Shown one piece after another: positions 46,025 through 55,501 of a stretch of DNA of 64,000 nt. The position numbers were made by a program, and so were the translations under genes. Positions within the stretch are counted from its first letter, which is position 1, and every line of letters starts with the position of its first letter. The stretch lies in the NCBI RefSeq assembly GCF_009649845.1, contig NZ_WJIE01000006.1, positions 248,001 to 312,000 of the forward strand, read 5' to 3'. The notes beneath the pieces are model-generated. The model had not been told where the DNA came from. It did not search any database and was given only the letters and a program-made list of their open reading frames with translations. This DNA comes from Polyangium spumosum. GTDB lineage: Bacteria > Myxococcota_A > Polyangia > Polyangiales > Polyangiaceae.

Positions 46025-46863
46025 GACGCCTCCGCCTCCTCGTCGGCCTTCTTCGCCTCGCTTGTCTCTCCCGCGGGCTCGGGCGCGGCCACGCGCGCCC
46101 CGCACTTCTTGCAGAACAATGCGTCCTCGTCGTTCATCGTGCCGCACGCGTCACACGCGCGCTCGGCGGCCGCCTCGTCGTCGCTCGCCGCCGCGGGCCT
46201 CTTCGCCTTCTTCTTTTTCTTCGCCTTGCGCGGGGCCTCGACGACCTCTTCCTTCACCGGCTCCGGCGCCTCGGCGACCTCGTCGGTCTCGGCCGCCTCG
46301 TGTGTCGCCTCGGCCTCGGCCTCGTCCTCGTCGTCGGATTCGTCCTGCTCGACGTCGAGCAGGCCGAGCTGCTTCAGGCGCCTTTGCACGAGCGCCTCGG
46401 CCCGCTCGCGGCCGGGCGCTGCTTGCTGGTCGAGGGCCTGGAGCAGGCGCTTCGCTTCGGCGCGGTACTTCGCGACGAGGGTGCGATAGTCCTCCTCGCT
46501 GATCTTGCCGACGCTGCGCTCGAACTCGAGGTCCTTCAGCGCGCGGATCACGGCGCGCTTCTGCTCCTCCTCGGCGCGGGGCGGCGCGCCGATCGCGTAG
46601 GCGTCGGCGCCGGAGAGCGGCGTCTCGCCGAGCAGCGTGCGCAAGCTCGCCCAGAACGACGCGATCACCGTCACGAGCACGCCCGCCGCGAGCACCAGGA
46701 ACGCCGTGGACACGTCGACGAACAGGCCACCGAGCAGCGCGAGGAAGACCGTCACCGCCGGAAGACCGAGCTTCACGGCGTCCGCGATCTTGCGCTCGAG
46801 ATCCTGGTCGACGCTCGGGGGCTCCGCTCCGGCGCGTTTTTCCGTCTTGGTCTCGGAGCTCAT
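46021..46863 (-). CDS. CcmI-like membrane protein with C-terminal zinc ribbon
   Basis: A 280-residue protein. Two membrane helices near residues 30-70 (AVTVFLALLGGLFVDVS, LVLAAGVLVTVIASFW) are followed by a helical segment, AVIRALKDLEFERSVGKISE and then EDYRTLV, that matches the cytoplasmic coiled segment of CcmI-type cytochrome c biogenesis proteins. A long acidic/Ala region, a Lys run (APRKAKKKKKAK) and a zinc ribbon (CDACGTMNDEDALFCKKCG) close it. It overlaps ccmH by 4 bp. The zinc ribbon on a CcmI-like protein is unusual. Confidence 0.8.
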   Translation of the reverse strand: MSSETKTEKRAGAEPPSVDQDLERKIADAVKLGLPAVTVFLALLGGLFVDVSTAFLVLAAGVLVTVIASFWASLRTLLGETPLSGADAYAIGAPPRAEEEQKRAVIRALKDLEFERSVGKISEEDYRTLVAKYRAEAKRLLQALDQQAAPGRERAEALVQRRLKQLGLLDVEQDESDDEDEAEAEATHEAAETDEVAEAPEPVKEEVVEAPRKAKKKKKAKRPAAASDDEAAAERACDACGTMNDEDALFCKKCGARVAAPEPAGETSEAKKADEEAEAS

Positions 46864-47399
46864 TCGTCGTCGAGGTCCTTCAGCTCCTGATCGAGCCTGT
46901 CGTCGTAGGCGTCACGCTTCTCGTTCTTGATCGGGCCCTTCGCGCCCGCGCGCGCGGCTGCGAGGCCGCGGCGTTGCCAGCGGCGCAGGACGAAGAACAC
47001 GAGCCCGGCGCCGCCCACGATCGACACGACCGGCACGGCCCAGAGCGCGCGGCTCGCCCCCTGGTTGCGCGGCACCGCGAGCGACTTCGAGCCGTACTGC
47101 GAGACGTAGATGTCCTGCACCTGCTCGACGGTCTTGCCCTCGGCGAGCAGCTCGCGCAGCGCGGTGCGGCGCTGATGGGCGATGTCGCAGGGGCAGGTGC
47201 CGAGCGTCTCGCGCGGGCAGCCGCAGGTGCAGATGAGGCTCCAGAAGAGCTGGCGCTCGGTCTCGTTCTGGATCGAAACGGTCCCGGTGCCGCCCGTGTG
47301 TTGACCGTGCGCGAGCTGCGGGACGAAGGTCAGCCACGCCGCGGCGATGGCCGCCGCGGTGAGGAGCGCGAGGTGGAGCGGGGTTCGTCGAGTCGTCAT
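46860..47399 (-). CDS. ccmH: Cytochrome c maturation protein CcmH/NrfF-like
   Basis: A 179-residue exported, membrane-anchored thiol-redox protein that reduces or holds apocytochrome c for heme attachment. A signal peptide, then LFWSLICTCGCPRETLGTCP: the redox Cys region, longer than the usual LRCxxCQ but with the same place in the fold. Helices ALRELLAEGKTVEQVQDIYV and SQYGSKSLAVP follow, then a membrane helix (VVSIVGGAGLVFFVL). It is 6 bp downstream of ccmF and coupled to the next gene. Confidence 0.88.
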   Translation of the reverse strand: MTTRRTPLHLALLTAAAIAAAWLTFVPQLAHGQHTGGTGTVSIQNETERQLFWSLICTCGCPRETLGTCPCDIAHQRRTALRELLAEGKTVEQVQDIYVSQYGSKSLAVPRNQGASRALWAVPVVSIVGGAGLVFFVLRRWQRRGLAAARAGAKGPIKNEKRDAYDDRLDQELKDLDDE

Positions 47400-47405
47400 T
47401 CGGTG

Positions 47406-49634
47406 TTACTTGGCGGGAGCGAGGGCGGCGCCGAGGGCAGGCGCGGGGGAGGGCGCTTCGATCGTCGGCGCGGGCGGGGCGCGCGAGCCGTTTGTCCCGC
47501 CGTAGGCGAGCGAGGGGCCGCCCGCGAGCAGCAGGGCGAAGATGACCGAGGTCGCGACCGAGGCCGCGGCGCGGATGTAGCCGAACGCGCCCGCCTCCTC
47601 CAGCGCGACGTCGGGCCACATCGACAACATCGCGCCGAGGATCAGGATGCCCACGCCGATCCAGATGAAGTTCACGAGCGGGTTCACGTGGAACTGGAAC
47701 GCCGCGACCTTCGTCGTCGGGTTGACCATTCCTACGATCACGTAGAGATCGTCGCGGATGGTCATGTGCTTGGCGACCTCGGTCGAGGGCTGATCGGCGC
47801 CGGTCTTGTAGATGAACTTCGCCGGCGTCACGCGGCCGATCGGCTTGCCCTGACGCGTCACCTCGAGGTCGGCGAAGATCGCGCGTTTCTCGTTGTCGAC
47901 CTCCATGCGCGTGCCGAGGTACTTGATGTCGTAGTACTCGACCTGGGCCGACTCGCCCGGCGACATGCTGAGCTCCTTGTCGACGCCCCACGAGCGGCCC
48001 GTGAAGCCGAGGAACATGAGCGCGATGCCCACGTGCACGACGTAGCCGCCGTACCGACGGCGCGACTTCGCCACGAGGTTGAAGAGCGAGCTGAACAGGC
48101 CCTCGCCGCTCTTGCTCCGCTGCCGCGCCGCGACGCCGCGGTAGAACTCCTGCACGACCACGGTGATGTTGAACGCGACGAGCATCACCGTGATGAACGG
48201 CAGCTTGCCCGAGGTCCAGGCGAGCACGCGGCCGAGCGTGCCCTCGTAGATCGGCGCGGCGTCGTAGAAGGCCGGGTAGCCGACGCGCTTGCCGAGCGCG
48301 AGGTGCAAGACGCCGACGACGAGCATCACCGCCACGGGCCAGCGGAAGCTCTTCAGGAAGAGCTCCGGGCTCGTCTTGCGCCAGCCGAGCAGCGGAGCCG
48401 CGCCCATGAGGAAGAAGATCACGAGCGCGAGCGGCGGGATCCAGGTGTTGTAGAACGTCGGCCCGAGCGTCGACTCCTGGTTGAGCAGCCACTCGCTGAT
48501 GCGCGGCCAGGTCGTCGCCGTCGCGATGAAGATCGTGAGGCTCAGGAGGCCCCAGTTGTTCAGCACGAACGCGGTCTCGCGCGAGAGCACGGACTCGAAG
48601 ACGCCGTCGCTGCGCAGCTTCGGCAGGCGGTAGACGATGAGCCCGAGGCTCGTCGCGGCGATGACGCCCATGTACCAGACGAAGAAGATGCCGATGCCGG
48701 ACTGCGCGAAGGAGTGCACGCTGGAGATCAGGCCCGAGCGCGTGAGGAACGTGCCGAAGATCGTGAGGAAAAACGTCGCGCAGATCAGGAAGACGTTCCA
48801 GACCTTCAGCATCCCGCGACGCTCCTGGATCATCGTCGAGTGCACGTAGGCGCTCGCCGTGAGCCACGGCAAAAACGCCGCGTTCTCCACGGGATCCCAG
48901 GCCCAGTAGCCGCCCCAGCCGAGCTCCTCGTAGGCCCAGAGCATGCCGAGCGCGTTGCCGATCGAGAGGAAGAGCCAGGCGAAGAGCATCCACTTGCGCG
49001 TCGCCACGATCCACTCGTTGTCGAGCCGGCCGGTGGCGAGCGCCGCGATCGCGAAGGCGAAGGGGATCGCCGAGCTCGTGAACCCGACGTACAGGCTCGG
49101 CGGGTGGATGATCATGTAGAAGTTGCGGAGCTGGTAGTTCAGCCCCTGCCCGTCGACGGGCGCGCCGCCCGCGCTCGTGGCGAAGGGGTTCGCCGCGAAG
49201 ATCATGAGGATCGCGAAGAAGCCGATGATGGTCATCAGCGTCGCGATCACGAAGGGCTGGAGCGCGAGGTATTTGCGCCGGAGCCAGACCACGCAGCCCG
49301 CGGTGAAGCCGGACGTGAGGAAGAGCCACCAGAGGAGCGACCCGTCCTGCCCGCCCCAGAGGGCCGCGACGAGGTAGGGCGTGGTCATCGAGCGGTCGCT
49401 GTATCGAGCGACGTAGCTGATGCGGAAATCGTGGCTGACGAAGGCGAACGCGAGGACGAGGACCGAGAGGCCGACGAGCGCGACGGTGCCGTACGCGCCG
49501 AGCCGAGCGGCCTGCAGCAGGCGCGGCCTGCCGGTGCTCGAGGCGAGCGCGACGGCGAACGTGTACGCCGCGGCGATCAGGATGGCGTAAAGAACGCCGG
49601 TTCCGAACTCGGGGAGCGATTGCCAGATCGACAT
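47406..49634 (-). CDS. ccmF: Cytochrome c heme lyase subunit CcmF
   Basis: A 742-residue polytopic inner-membrane protein, the heme lyase of cytochrome c maturation system I. The WWD-type signature is in WGGYWAWDPVENAAF, with conserved segments LWGGQDGSLLWWLFL, NFYMIIHPPSLYVGF, LTRSGLISSVHSFAQS and a C-terminal periplasmic part with membrane helices. The length is that of CcmF rather than CcsA. It is the first gene of the operon ccmF-ccmH-CcmI-like. ccmA, ccmB, ccmC and ccmE are not adjacent. Confidence 0.95.
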   Translation of the reverse strand: MSIWQSLPEFGTGVLYAILIAAAYTFAVALASSTGRPRLLQAARLGAYGTVALVGLSVLVLAFAFVSHDFRISYVARYSDRSMTTPYLVAALWGGQDGSLLWWLFLTSGFTAGCVVWLRRKYLALQPFVIATLMTIIGFFAILMIFAANPFATSAGGAPVDGQGLNYQLRNFYMIIHPPSLYVGFTSSAIPFAFAIAALATGRLDNEWIVATRKWMLFAWLFLSIGNALGMLWAYEELGWGGYWAWDPVENAAFLPWLTASAYVHSTMIQERRGMLKVWNVFLICATFFLTIFGTFLTRSGLISSVHSFAQSGIGIFFVWYMGVIAATSLGLIVYRLPKLRSDGVFESVLSRETAFVLNNWGLLSLTIFIATATTWPRISEWLLNQESTLGPTFYNTWIPPLALVIFFLMGAAPLLGWRKTSPELFLKSFRWPVAVMLVVGVLHLALGKRVGYPAFYDAAPIYEGTLGRVLAWTSGKLPFITVMLVAFNITVVVQEFYRGVAARQRSKSGEGLFSSLFNLVAKSRRRYGGYVVHVGIALMFLGFTGRSWGVDKELSMSPGESAQVEYYDIKYLGTRMEVDNEKRAIFADLEVTRQGKPIGRVTPAKFIYKTGADQPSTEVAKHMTIRDDLYVIVGMVNPTTKVAAFQFHVNPLVNFIWIGVGILILGAMLSMWPDVALEEAGAFGYIRAAASVATSVIFALLLAGGPSLAYGGTNGSRAPPAPTIEAPSPAPALGAALAPAK

Positions 49635-49803
49635 GGCGGGGGCCAGAGCTTAGGCCGGCCACGCGCCGGGGGCCACGTCGACGCGCCCTATTTCCCGAGG
49701 ACGCCTCGTCGGCGCTTCATGGGGGAGAGCGACCGAGACGACGCGCGGCGGCAAATACGCGTCCCCTCGTCCGACGGGAGCGAACGCGCTTATACTCTTG
49801 CGC
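49635..49803. promoter_or_regulatory. Divergent promoter region of ccmF and the LeuA-like gene
   Basis: A 169-bp spacer between two divergent genes. TATACT (49791-49796) ends 7 bp before the ATG at 49804, the spacing expected for a -10 element of a leaderless transcript; no matching -35 is visible. No regulatory dyad stands out. Confidence 0.5.
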
Positions 49804-51063
49804 ATGAGCGCCACGCCCGACTTCCGATCCGACGACCTCATCTACGACTGGAACGAGATCGGCCGCAAAGGGCGCCTGATTCCCCGGGACGTCACGTTCT
49901 TCGACGAGACCTTGCGCGACGGGCTGCAGAACCCCTCCGTCGCGGACCCGAACATCGAGCAAAAGCTGAAGCTGATTCACCTGATGTCCAAGATCGGCAT
50001 TCATGTCGCGGACATCGGCTTGCCCGGCAGCTCCAAGCGCGCGTTCGACGACGTCCTGCGCATGTGCCGCGAGATCACGGACAACCGCTTGCCGCTCGGC
50101 GTGGCGTGCGCGGGTCGGACCGTGGTCTCCGACATCACCCCGATGATCGAGATCTCCCAGCGCGCCGGGATCCCGGTCGAGGTCTACTGCTTCATCGGCT
50201 CGAGCCCGATCCGCCAGCTCGCCGAGGACTGGGACCTCGACACGATCGTCAAGCGCAGCGCCGAGGCGATCGACGTCGCGGTGAAGGCGGGCCTGCCCGT
50301 CGCGTACGTCACGGAAGACACGACGCGCTCGCGGCCGGACATGCTGGCGACGTTGTTCAAGATGGCGATCGATCACGGCGCGTCGCGGCTGTGCCTCTGC
50401 GACACGGTGGGTCACGCGACGCCGGACGGCGTGCGCAACCTGATCGCGTTCACGAAGTCGATCATCGCGGGCCACGGCGCGGACGGGAAGGTGCGTATCG
50501 ACTGGCACGGGCACAACGATCGTGGTCTCGCGCTGGAGAACGCGCTCTGGGCGCTGGAGTTCGGGGCGGACCGGGTGCACGGCACGGCGCTCGGGATCGG
50601 CGAGCGCGTGGGCAACGCGGCGATGGAGCTCATCCTGCTCAACCTGAAGCTGCTCGGGTTGCTCGAGCACCAGGACCTCACGCACATGCTGGACTACTGC
50701 AACACGGCGGCGGAGGCGGTGGGCTGGCAGATCCCGATCAACTACCCGCTCGTGGGCCGCGACGCGTTCCGCACGGCGACGGGTGTACACGCGGCGGCGA
50801 TCATCAAGGCGCAAGGCAAGGGCGACGCGTGGCTCGCGGACCGGATCTACTCGGGCGTGCCCGCGGGGATGTTCGGGCGAAAGCAGGAGATCTGCGTGGG
50901 CTACATGTCCGGGGCGAGCAACGTGAACTTCTGGCTGCGGCAGCGGAGGATCGAGCCGTCGAAGGAGCTCGTGGAGGCGATCCTGAAGAAGGCCAAGGGG
51001 TCGAGCCACATCCTTTCGGACGAGGAGATCCTGGCGGTCGTCGACGAGATGAAGGCGCGTTAG
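49804..51063 (+). CDS. DRE-TIM metallolyase, 2-isopropylmalate synthase/HMG-CoA lyase-like
   Basis: A 419-residue cytoplasmic enzyme of the DRE-TIM metallolyase superfamily. The active-site run DVTFFDETLRDGLQNPSV, LCLCDTVGHATPDGVRNL and the metal-binding WHGHNDRGLALENA are plain. The C-terminal leucine-binding domain of full LeuA is missing, so citramalate/homocitrate synthases, isopropylmalate synthase variants and HMG-CoA lyase are all possible. ATG 49804 is the start, with a TTG two codons upstream. A TATACT ends 7 bp before it. Confidence 0.85.
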   Translation: MSATPDFRSDDLIYDWNEIGRKGRLIPRDVTFFDETLRDGLQNPSVADPNIEQKLKLIHLMSKIGIHVADIGLPGSSKRAFDDVLRMCREITDNRLPLGVACAGRTVVSDITPMIEISQRAGIPVEVYCFIGSSPIRQLAEDWDLDTIVKRSAEAIDVAVKAGLPVAYVTEDTTRSRPDMLATLFKMAIDHGASRLCLCDTVGHATPDGVRNLIAFTKSIIAGHGADGKVRIDWHGHNDRGLALENALWALEFGADRVHGTALGIGERVGNAAMELILLNLKLLGLLEHQDLTHMLDYCNTAAEAVGWQIPINYPLVGRDAFRTATGVHAAAIIKAQGKGDAWLADRIYSGVPAGMFGRKQEICVGYMSGASNVNFWLRQRRIEPSKELVEAILKKAKGSSHILSDEEILAVVDEMKAR

Positions 51064-51186
51064 GTCGCGGGACCTTCGGGGACGATGTGGAACATCGATC
51101 GGGGAGGTGGCGGGACCTGCGTCCTCCCATAACCCCCGCCCTTTGCCGCTGGTCCCCTCCCGCCACCCGCGCTAGCAAAAAGCGAC

Positions 51187-54144
51187 GTGAGCTCCTTGCC
51201 CCCCGCTCCGAGGCCGACGCGCGCTGCGCGGATCGTCGCGCTGCTCGCGGCGCTCGTGAGCCTGCTCTACGTCGCGGGGCTCTTCGATACGCGGCTCACG
51301 GGCCTCGACCTCGTCATGCAGGCGCCCGCGCTTCCCGCGGCGCTCACCACCCGCGACGCCGACCTGCGCGTCGCCCTCGTCGACGAGCACGATCAACCGC
51401 TGCCAGGCGCGTTCGTGCGCCTCTTCTCGATCCAGAACGGCACCACCTACTTCGCTGGCGAGGCGAGCGCAGGCGAGGACGGCGTCGCCTCGCTCGAAGC
51501 CATGCCGCGCGGCGAAGCGTGGCTGCTCGCGTACGGCGAGGGGCGCGCCCGAGGGTCCGTTCGGGTCGTGCTCGGGCCCGGCGAGCGTGTCGTCAGGCTG
51601 GTGCTCCAGCCAGCCGCCGCCGTCGATGTCGTCGTCGTCGACGAGGCGGAACAACCGTTCCCCGGCGCGAAGATCACCGTCACGGGCGCAGATCCGCTCC
51701 CCTACGTCGCCGTCACCGGCGCGGATGGGCGCGCGCGGATCGATCGGCTGGGACAAGGTCCCTTCTCGGTGCGCGCGTCGGGCCGCGGGTACGACGACGT
51801 CGTGCGGACGGGCGTGATGCCAGGCCCGATCCCCGTGCGGATCAAGCTCGAGCGCCTCGGCGCGTTCGAGGTCCTCGTCGTCAACGCCGACGGCTCCCCC
51901 GCGCCTTACGCGCGCGTGCTCTGCGGAGGCGCGAGCCTCTGGCCCGCGCGCAGCACGGTCGCCGACGCGAACGGCATCGCGCGGATCGTGGGCCTGCGGC
52001 GCGGCGGGTACGACCTCAAGGCCGAGCTCGGCGAGCGCGTGAGCCAGACCGAGCTCGGCGTCGAGATCGAGCGGGCCGCGCAGAAACAAGTGAAGCTCGT
52101 CCTCGGCCCGGGCCGGCGGATCACGGTGACGGTCACCGACGGCGAGGGCGAGAACGCGCCACCCGTGAAAGAGGCGAGCGTCGTGCTCGTCGAGGAGGGG
52201 CTGAGCCCGTTCCCGATCCACGGCCGCACCGACGCAAAAGGCGTCGTCGTGCTCGGGCCGATCACGCTCGGCTACGCCACCGTCAGCGCGCGCGCGCCGG
52301 GCTTCGTGCCTCGCAGCGCCGTGCCCGTGGACGATGAGGCCACCGAGGTGCGCGTCTCGCTCCTGCGCGGCGGCGCGCTCGTCGGCGAGGTCGTTGATGA
52401 TCGAGGCTTCCCCGTCGGCGGCGCGACGATCGAGGTCGTCGGCGTGGACATCGAGGGCATGCCGATCGACGAGACCAGCGCGATGGCCGAGTTCCGCGAG
52501 GATCACTTCGACCTCGCTTTGCCCGGCCCGCTGCCGCTCCTGCCCATCGGCGAGCTCGGCGTGATGCCGGGCCCCATCCCCGACCTGCCACGCGCCGGCG
52601 GCTTCGCCGCGACCTCCCTCGGCAGTGGCGGCGACCCCTGGGTGACGCGATCCGACGGCGAGTTCCGCGCCGAGCCCATCCCGCCCGGCCGCGTACACGC
52701 CATCGTCCGCCACCCCGATTACGTCGAGGCCGAGAGCGAGACCGTCACCATCGTCTCTGGCGGCGAGGCGCGCGTGAAGGTCGTGCTGCATCAAGGCGGC
52801 TCGCTCGAAGGCCGCGTCGTCGACGCCGATCACCGCCCCGTCTCGGGCGCGCGGGTCGAGCTCGCCGCGGCCGTGGGCACGCTCGAGCGCGTCACGTACA
52901 CCGACGACAGCGGCACCTTCGCGTTTGGCGCCGTCCCGGACGAGGTCCTGATCAGCGTGGCGCGGCCCGAGACGCCGTCCGACGTCGCGGCGCGGCTCAT
53001 CGTCGAGATCCCCGACAACGAGCGCAAGGAGGTCGAGATCGTCCTGCCGCGCCAGCGCGACGCCGTCCTCGTGCACGTCACCGACGATCGCGGTTATGCG
53101 CTCGATCGCGTCGAGGTGCGCGCCGTCTCGCTCGACCCCACGGTCCCGCTCCGGCGCACGCTCTTCACGGACGACGACGGCGACGTGGAGATCCCCGACG
53201 CCGCGGGCTTGCCGCTGCGCTTCGTGCTCTCGCGGCCGAGCAAGGCGCCGCTCGTGCAGGAGGTCGAGATCACGCCGGCCAAACTCACGTACGAGCTCGC
53301 CGAGGGCATCACGGCGAAGGGCGAGGTCACGGGGCGCGACGGGCGCGAGCGCGTCGAGGGGGCCGAGGTCGTCGTCTACACGGACGCGGGCGTGCGCCGC
53401 GCGCGCAGCGACGCCGAGGGCGCGTTCGAGGTGAAGGACCTCGCGCCGGGCCGCGTGCGGATCGTCGCGTCGCACGCGGACTTCGCGACCGGCGAGAAGA
53501 TCACCACGGTCGCGCCCGCGCCGAGCCGCGAGGTGGATCTCGGGGCGGTGGACCTCGCCGAGGCGGGTGAGGTCGAGGGCACGGTGATCGATCCGAACGA
53601 CGAACCCGTCGTGGGCGCGCGTGTGGCGTTCGGGATGGTGCCGACGTACCTGCCGCTCGGCCCGCTGCCGCGTGGGGTCGTCAGCACGGATCGCGAGGGC
53701 CGGTTCAAGCTCGCGGGTGTGCCGGAGGGCGAGGCGACGATCGAGGCGTATTCGTCGGATCTCGGGCGCGCTGCGACAACGGTGAAAGTGCGCGCGGGCA
53801 GGAGCACGTCACGCGTGGACATCACGCTGCCGGGGGAGGGCAGCGCGAGCGGCGAGGCGAAGGGCGCGGGCAGCATCGCGCTGACGCTCGGCGAGCGGAC
53901 CGAGCGCGGGGCGAAGGTGATCGTGGTCGTGATGGTGCCGCCGAACGGCGAGGCCGAGCTCGCGGGCGTGGAGCCGGGGGACAAGCTGCTCGAGGTGAAC
54001 GGCAAGCAGGTGCGGACGATCGAGGACGCGCGAAGGCGCATCTCGGGGCCGCTCGCCGAGGACGTGGTGCTGACGCTCGTGCCGGAGGGGGAAGGGGAGA
54101 AGCCGCGGAGGCTGCGGGTCCGGCGGGAGCGGGTGCGGCGGTAG
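51187..54144 (+). CDS. Large exported protein with many carboxypeptidase-regulatory repeats and PDZ domain
   Basis: A 985-residue envelope protein. One N-terminal membrane helix (IVALLAALVSLLYVAGLF) is followed by at least eight Ig-like/carboxypeptidase-regulatory modules, each with a pattern like V.DE...P.PGA.V and G.Y (LRVALVDEHDQPLPGAFV, LEGRVVDADHRPVSGARVEL, VEGTVIDPNDEPVVGARV). The C-terminal 90 residues are a PDZ domain (VMVPPNGEAELAGVEPGDKL). The start is GTG 51187. It stands alone as a transcription unit; a role in cell-surface binding or as a scaffold to which other proteins dock by the PDZ is likely. Its TAG is followed directly by the CTA of the convergent gene. Confidence 0.82.
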   Translation: MSSLPPAPRPTRAARIVALLAALVSLLYVAGLFDTRLTGLDLVMQAPALPAALTTRDADLRVALVDEHDQPLPGAFVRLFSIQNGTTYFAGEASAGEDGVASLEAMPRGEAWLLAYGEGRARGSVRVVLGPGERVVRLVLQPAAAVDVVVVDEAEQPFPGAKITVTGADPLPYVAVTGADGRARIDRLGQGPFSVRASGRGYDDVVRTGVMPGPIPVRIKLERLGAFEVLVVNADGSPAPYARVLCGGASLWPARSTVADANGIARIVGLRRGGYDLKAELGERVSQTELGVEIERAAQKQVKLVLGPGRRITVTVTDGEGENAPPVKEASVVLVEEGLSPFPIHGRTDAKGVVVLGPITLGYATVSARAPGFVPRSAVPVDDEATEVRVSLLRGGALVGEVVDDRGFPVGGATIEVVGVDIEGMPIDETSAMAEFREDHFDLALPGPLPLLPIGELGVMPGPIPDLPRAGGFAATSLGSGGDPWVTRSDGEFRAEPIPPGRVHAIVRHPDYVEAESETVTIVSGGEARVKVVLHQGGSLEGRVVDADHRPVSGARVELAAAVGTLERVTYTDDSGTFAFGAVPDEVLISVARPETPSDVAARLIVEIPDNERKEVEIVLPRQRDAVLVHVTDDRGYALDRVEVRAVSLDPTVPLRRTLFTDDDGDVEIPDAAGLPLRFVLSRPSKAPLVQEVEITPAKLTYELAEGITAKGEVTGRDGRERVEGAEVVVYTDAGVRRARSDAEGAFEVKDLAPGRVRIVASHADFATGEKITTVAPAPSREVDLGAVDLAEAGEVEGTVIDPNDEPVVGARVAFGMVPTYLPLGPLPRGVVSTDREGRFKLAGVPEGEATIEAYSSDLGRAATTVKVRAGRSTSRVDITLPGEGSASGEAKGAGSIALTLGERTERGAKVIVVVMVPPNGEAELAGVEPGDKLLEVNGKQVRTIEDARRRISGPLAEDVVLTLVPEGEGEKPRRLRVRRERVRR

Positions 54145-54540
54145 CTAGTTCCGCACGGCCTTCACGAGCACGATCTCCCGACCGTCCCCGATCTTCCACC
54201 GCATCTGCCCCTCGCCGACGAGCTGCAGCTCCGCCTCGTCGCGCCCGCCCTCCTCGCGGAGGAAGCTCACGAGCACGCGGTCGCCGTTCGCCTCGGTCAC
54301 GCGGAACGCGCCGGTGCGCGGGGATTCGGCCGGGATCGTCACGGTCACCTTGCTCCCGGCGAACTCGAATGCCGTGCCCTTCACCCAGCCCATGGCCTTG
54401 GCGAGGTGCGGCTCCGGCACGTTTTCGATCGACTCTCCGAGCCATCGCCCTTGCAGCCGGTCCTTCGGCGTCTTGCCGCAACCCGACGCAGACAGGGCGA
54501 CGACCAAAAGGGCGAGGGCCGTCTTCTTGGAAAAACGCAT
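54145..54540 (-). CDS. Small lipoprotein
   Basis: A 131-residue lipoprotein: MRFSKKTALALLVVALSA, then lipobox SGC. The mature part is a lipocalin-like or small beta-barrel pattern (LQGRWLGESIENV, GTAFEFAGSKVTVTIP, ELQLVGEGQMRWKI). No family is recognised. ATG 54540 gives the correct signal peptide; an open frame upstream has no signal. It ends head-on with the large PDZ protein (TAG|CTA). Confidence 0.8.
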   Translation of the reverse strand: MRFSKKTALALLVVALSASGCGKTPKDRLQGRWLGESIENVPEPHLAKAMGWVKGTAFEFAGSKVTVTIPAESPRTGAFRVTEANGDRVLVSFLREEGGRDEAELQLVGEGQMRWKIGDGREIVLVKAVRN

Positions 54541-54745
54541 GGGCCTCCGGCCGACGACCCAAAGCCGCGCTCTCCACGCGCGCGCCAGGTCCGCCGGCTG
54601 GTCCAAACGTTAAGGGAGCCTGGATCCAGGGGCCAACAAATGTAGGAGATCAGGCGACAATGTGCCGCGCTGAAGGTGCGTCCCTCACGGACACCACCCG
54701 AGGGGGCTGGACAAGCGCCCTCGACCTGCGCAAAGGCTACCGCCG

Positions 54746-55501
54746 GTGGGAGAGCTCTTCACGCATCGCAGGCTCGGTGAGGTCGAACGCAAGCGGCTGC
54801 TCCGCGAGGTGCTGGACCGGGTGCGGGATCCGTCCGGGTGCGCGAAGGTCGTCGTCTTCGACCTCGACGGCACGATCATGGACAACCGGCCGCGGGTCGT
54901 CGCCATCCTGCACGAGCTCGCCGAGGTCTGGCGCGCGCGGCACCCGAACGAGGCCACCGCGCTCGCCGCCGCCACCGTCGACGACGTGGTCTACGGCATC
55001 GTCGACACCATGCGCCGCATCGGCGTGAGCGAACCCACGCTCCACGAAGAGGGCTTCCGCTTCTGGCGCGAGCGCTTCTTCCAGGACCCGCACCTTCGCC
55101 ACGACACCGAGACCCCCGGGGCGGGCGCCTTCGTGCGCGCCTGTTACGACGCGGGCGCGATCGTCGTGTACCTGACGGGCCGCGACCTGCCCAACATGGC
55201 CCTCGGCTCCTTCGCGAGCCTGCGCGACCTCGGCTTCCCCATCGGCGTCGTCGGCGCCGAGCTCGTCGTCAAGCCCGACTTCGATACACCCGACGCCGTC
55301 TTCAAGCGAGAGGTCGCGCCTGCGCTCCTTCGGCTCGGCGAGGTCGTCGCGGTCTTCGACAACGAGCCGGCGAACTGTAACCTGTTCCTGGAGATCCACC
55401 CCGCGGCGACGGCGGTCTTCGTGGACACGCAATACGCCCCCGATCCGCCGCCGCTCGATCCACGCGTCCACGTGATCCACTCCTTCGAGCTCGAGCCATG
55501 A
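54746..55501 (+). CDS. HAD-superfamily hydrolase
   Basis: A 251-residue cytoplasmic phosphatase-like protein. Motif I is VVVFDLDGTIMDN, motif II YLTGRDL, a Lys in VVKPDFD and motif III VVAVFDNEPAN. The cap is small. The substrate is not shown. GTG 54746 is the start. It overlaps the next gene, a lipoprotein, by 4 bp (ATGA), so the two are co-translated; this does not say that they share a function. Confidence 0.88.
   Translation: MGELFTHRRLGEVERKRLLREVLDRVRDPSGCAKVVVFDLDGTIMDNRPRVVAILHELAEVWRARHPNEATALAAATVDDVVYGIVDTMRRIGVSEPTLHEEGFRFWRERFFQDPHLRHDTETPGAGAFVRACYDAGAIVVYLTGRDLPNMALGSFASLRDLGFPIGVVGAELVVKPDFDTPDAVFKREVAPALLRLGEVVAVFDNEPANCNLFLEIHPAATAVFVDTQYAPDPPPLDPRVHVIHSFELEP

Noticed and set aside
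46974-52337. Very long plus-strand open frame (about 1790 codons) antisense to the ccm operon
   Set aside because: It is a by-product of high G+C and codon bias of ccmF/ccmH on the other strand. The translation is Arg/Glu/His/Asp-rich low-complexity sequence without any motif, and it runs through the start of the LeuA-like gene in the wrong frame.
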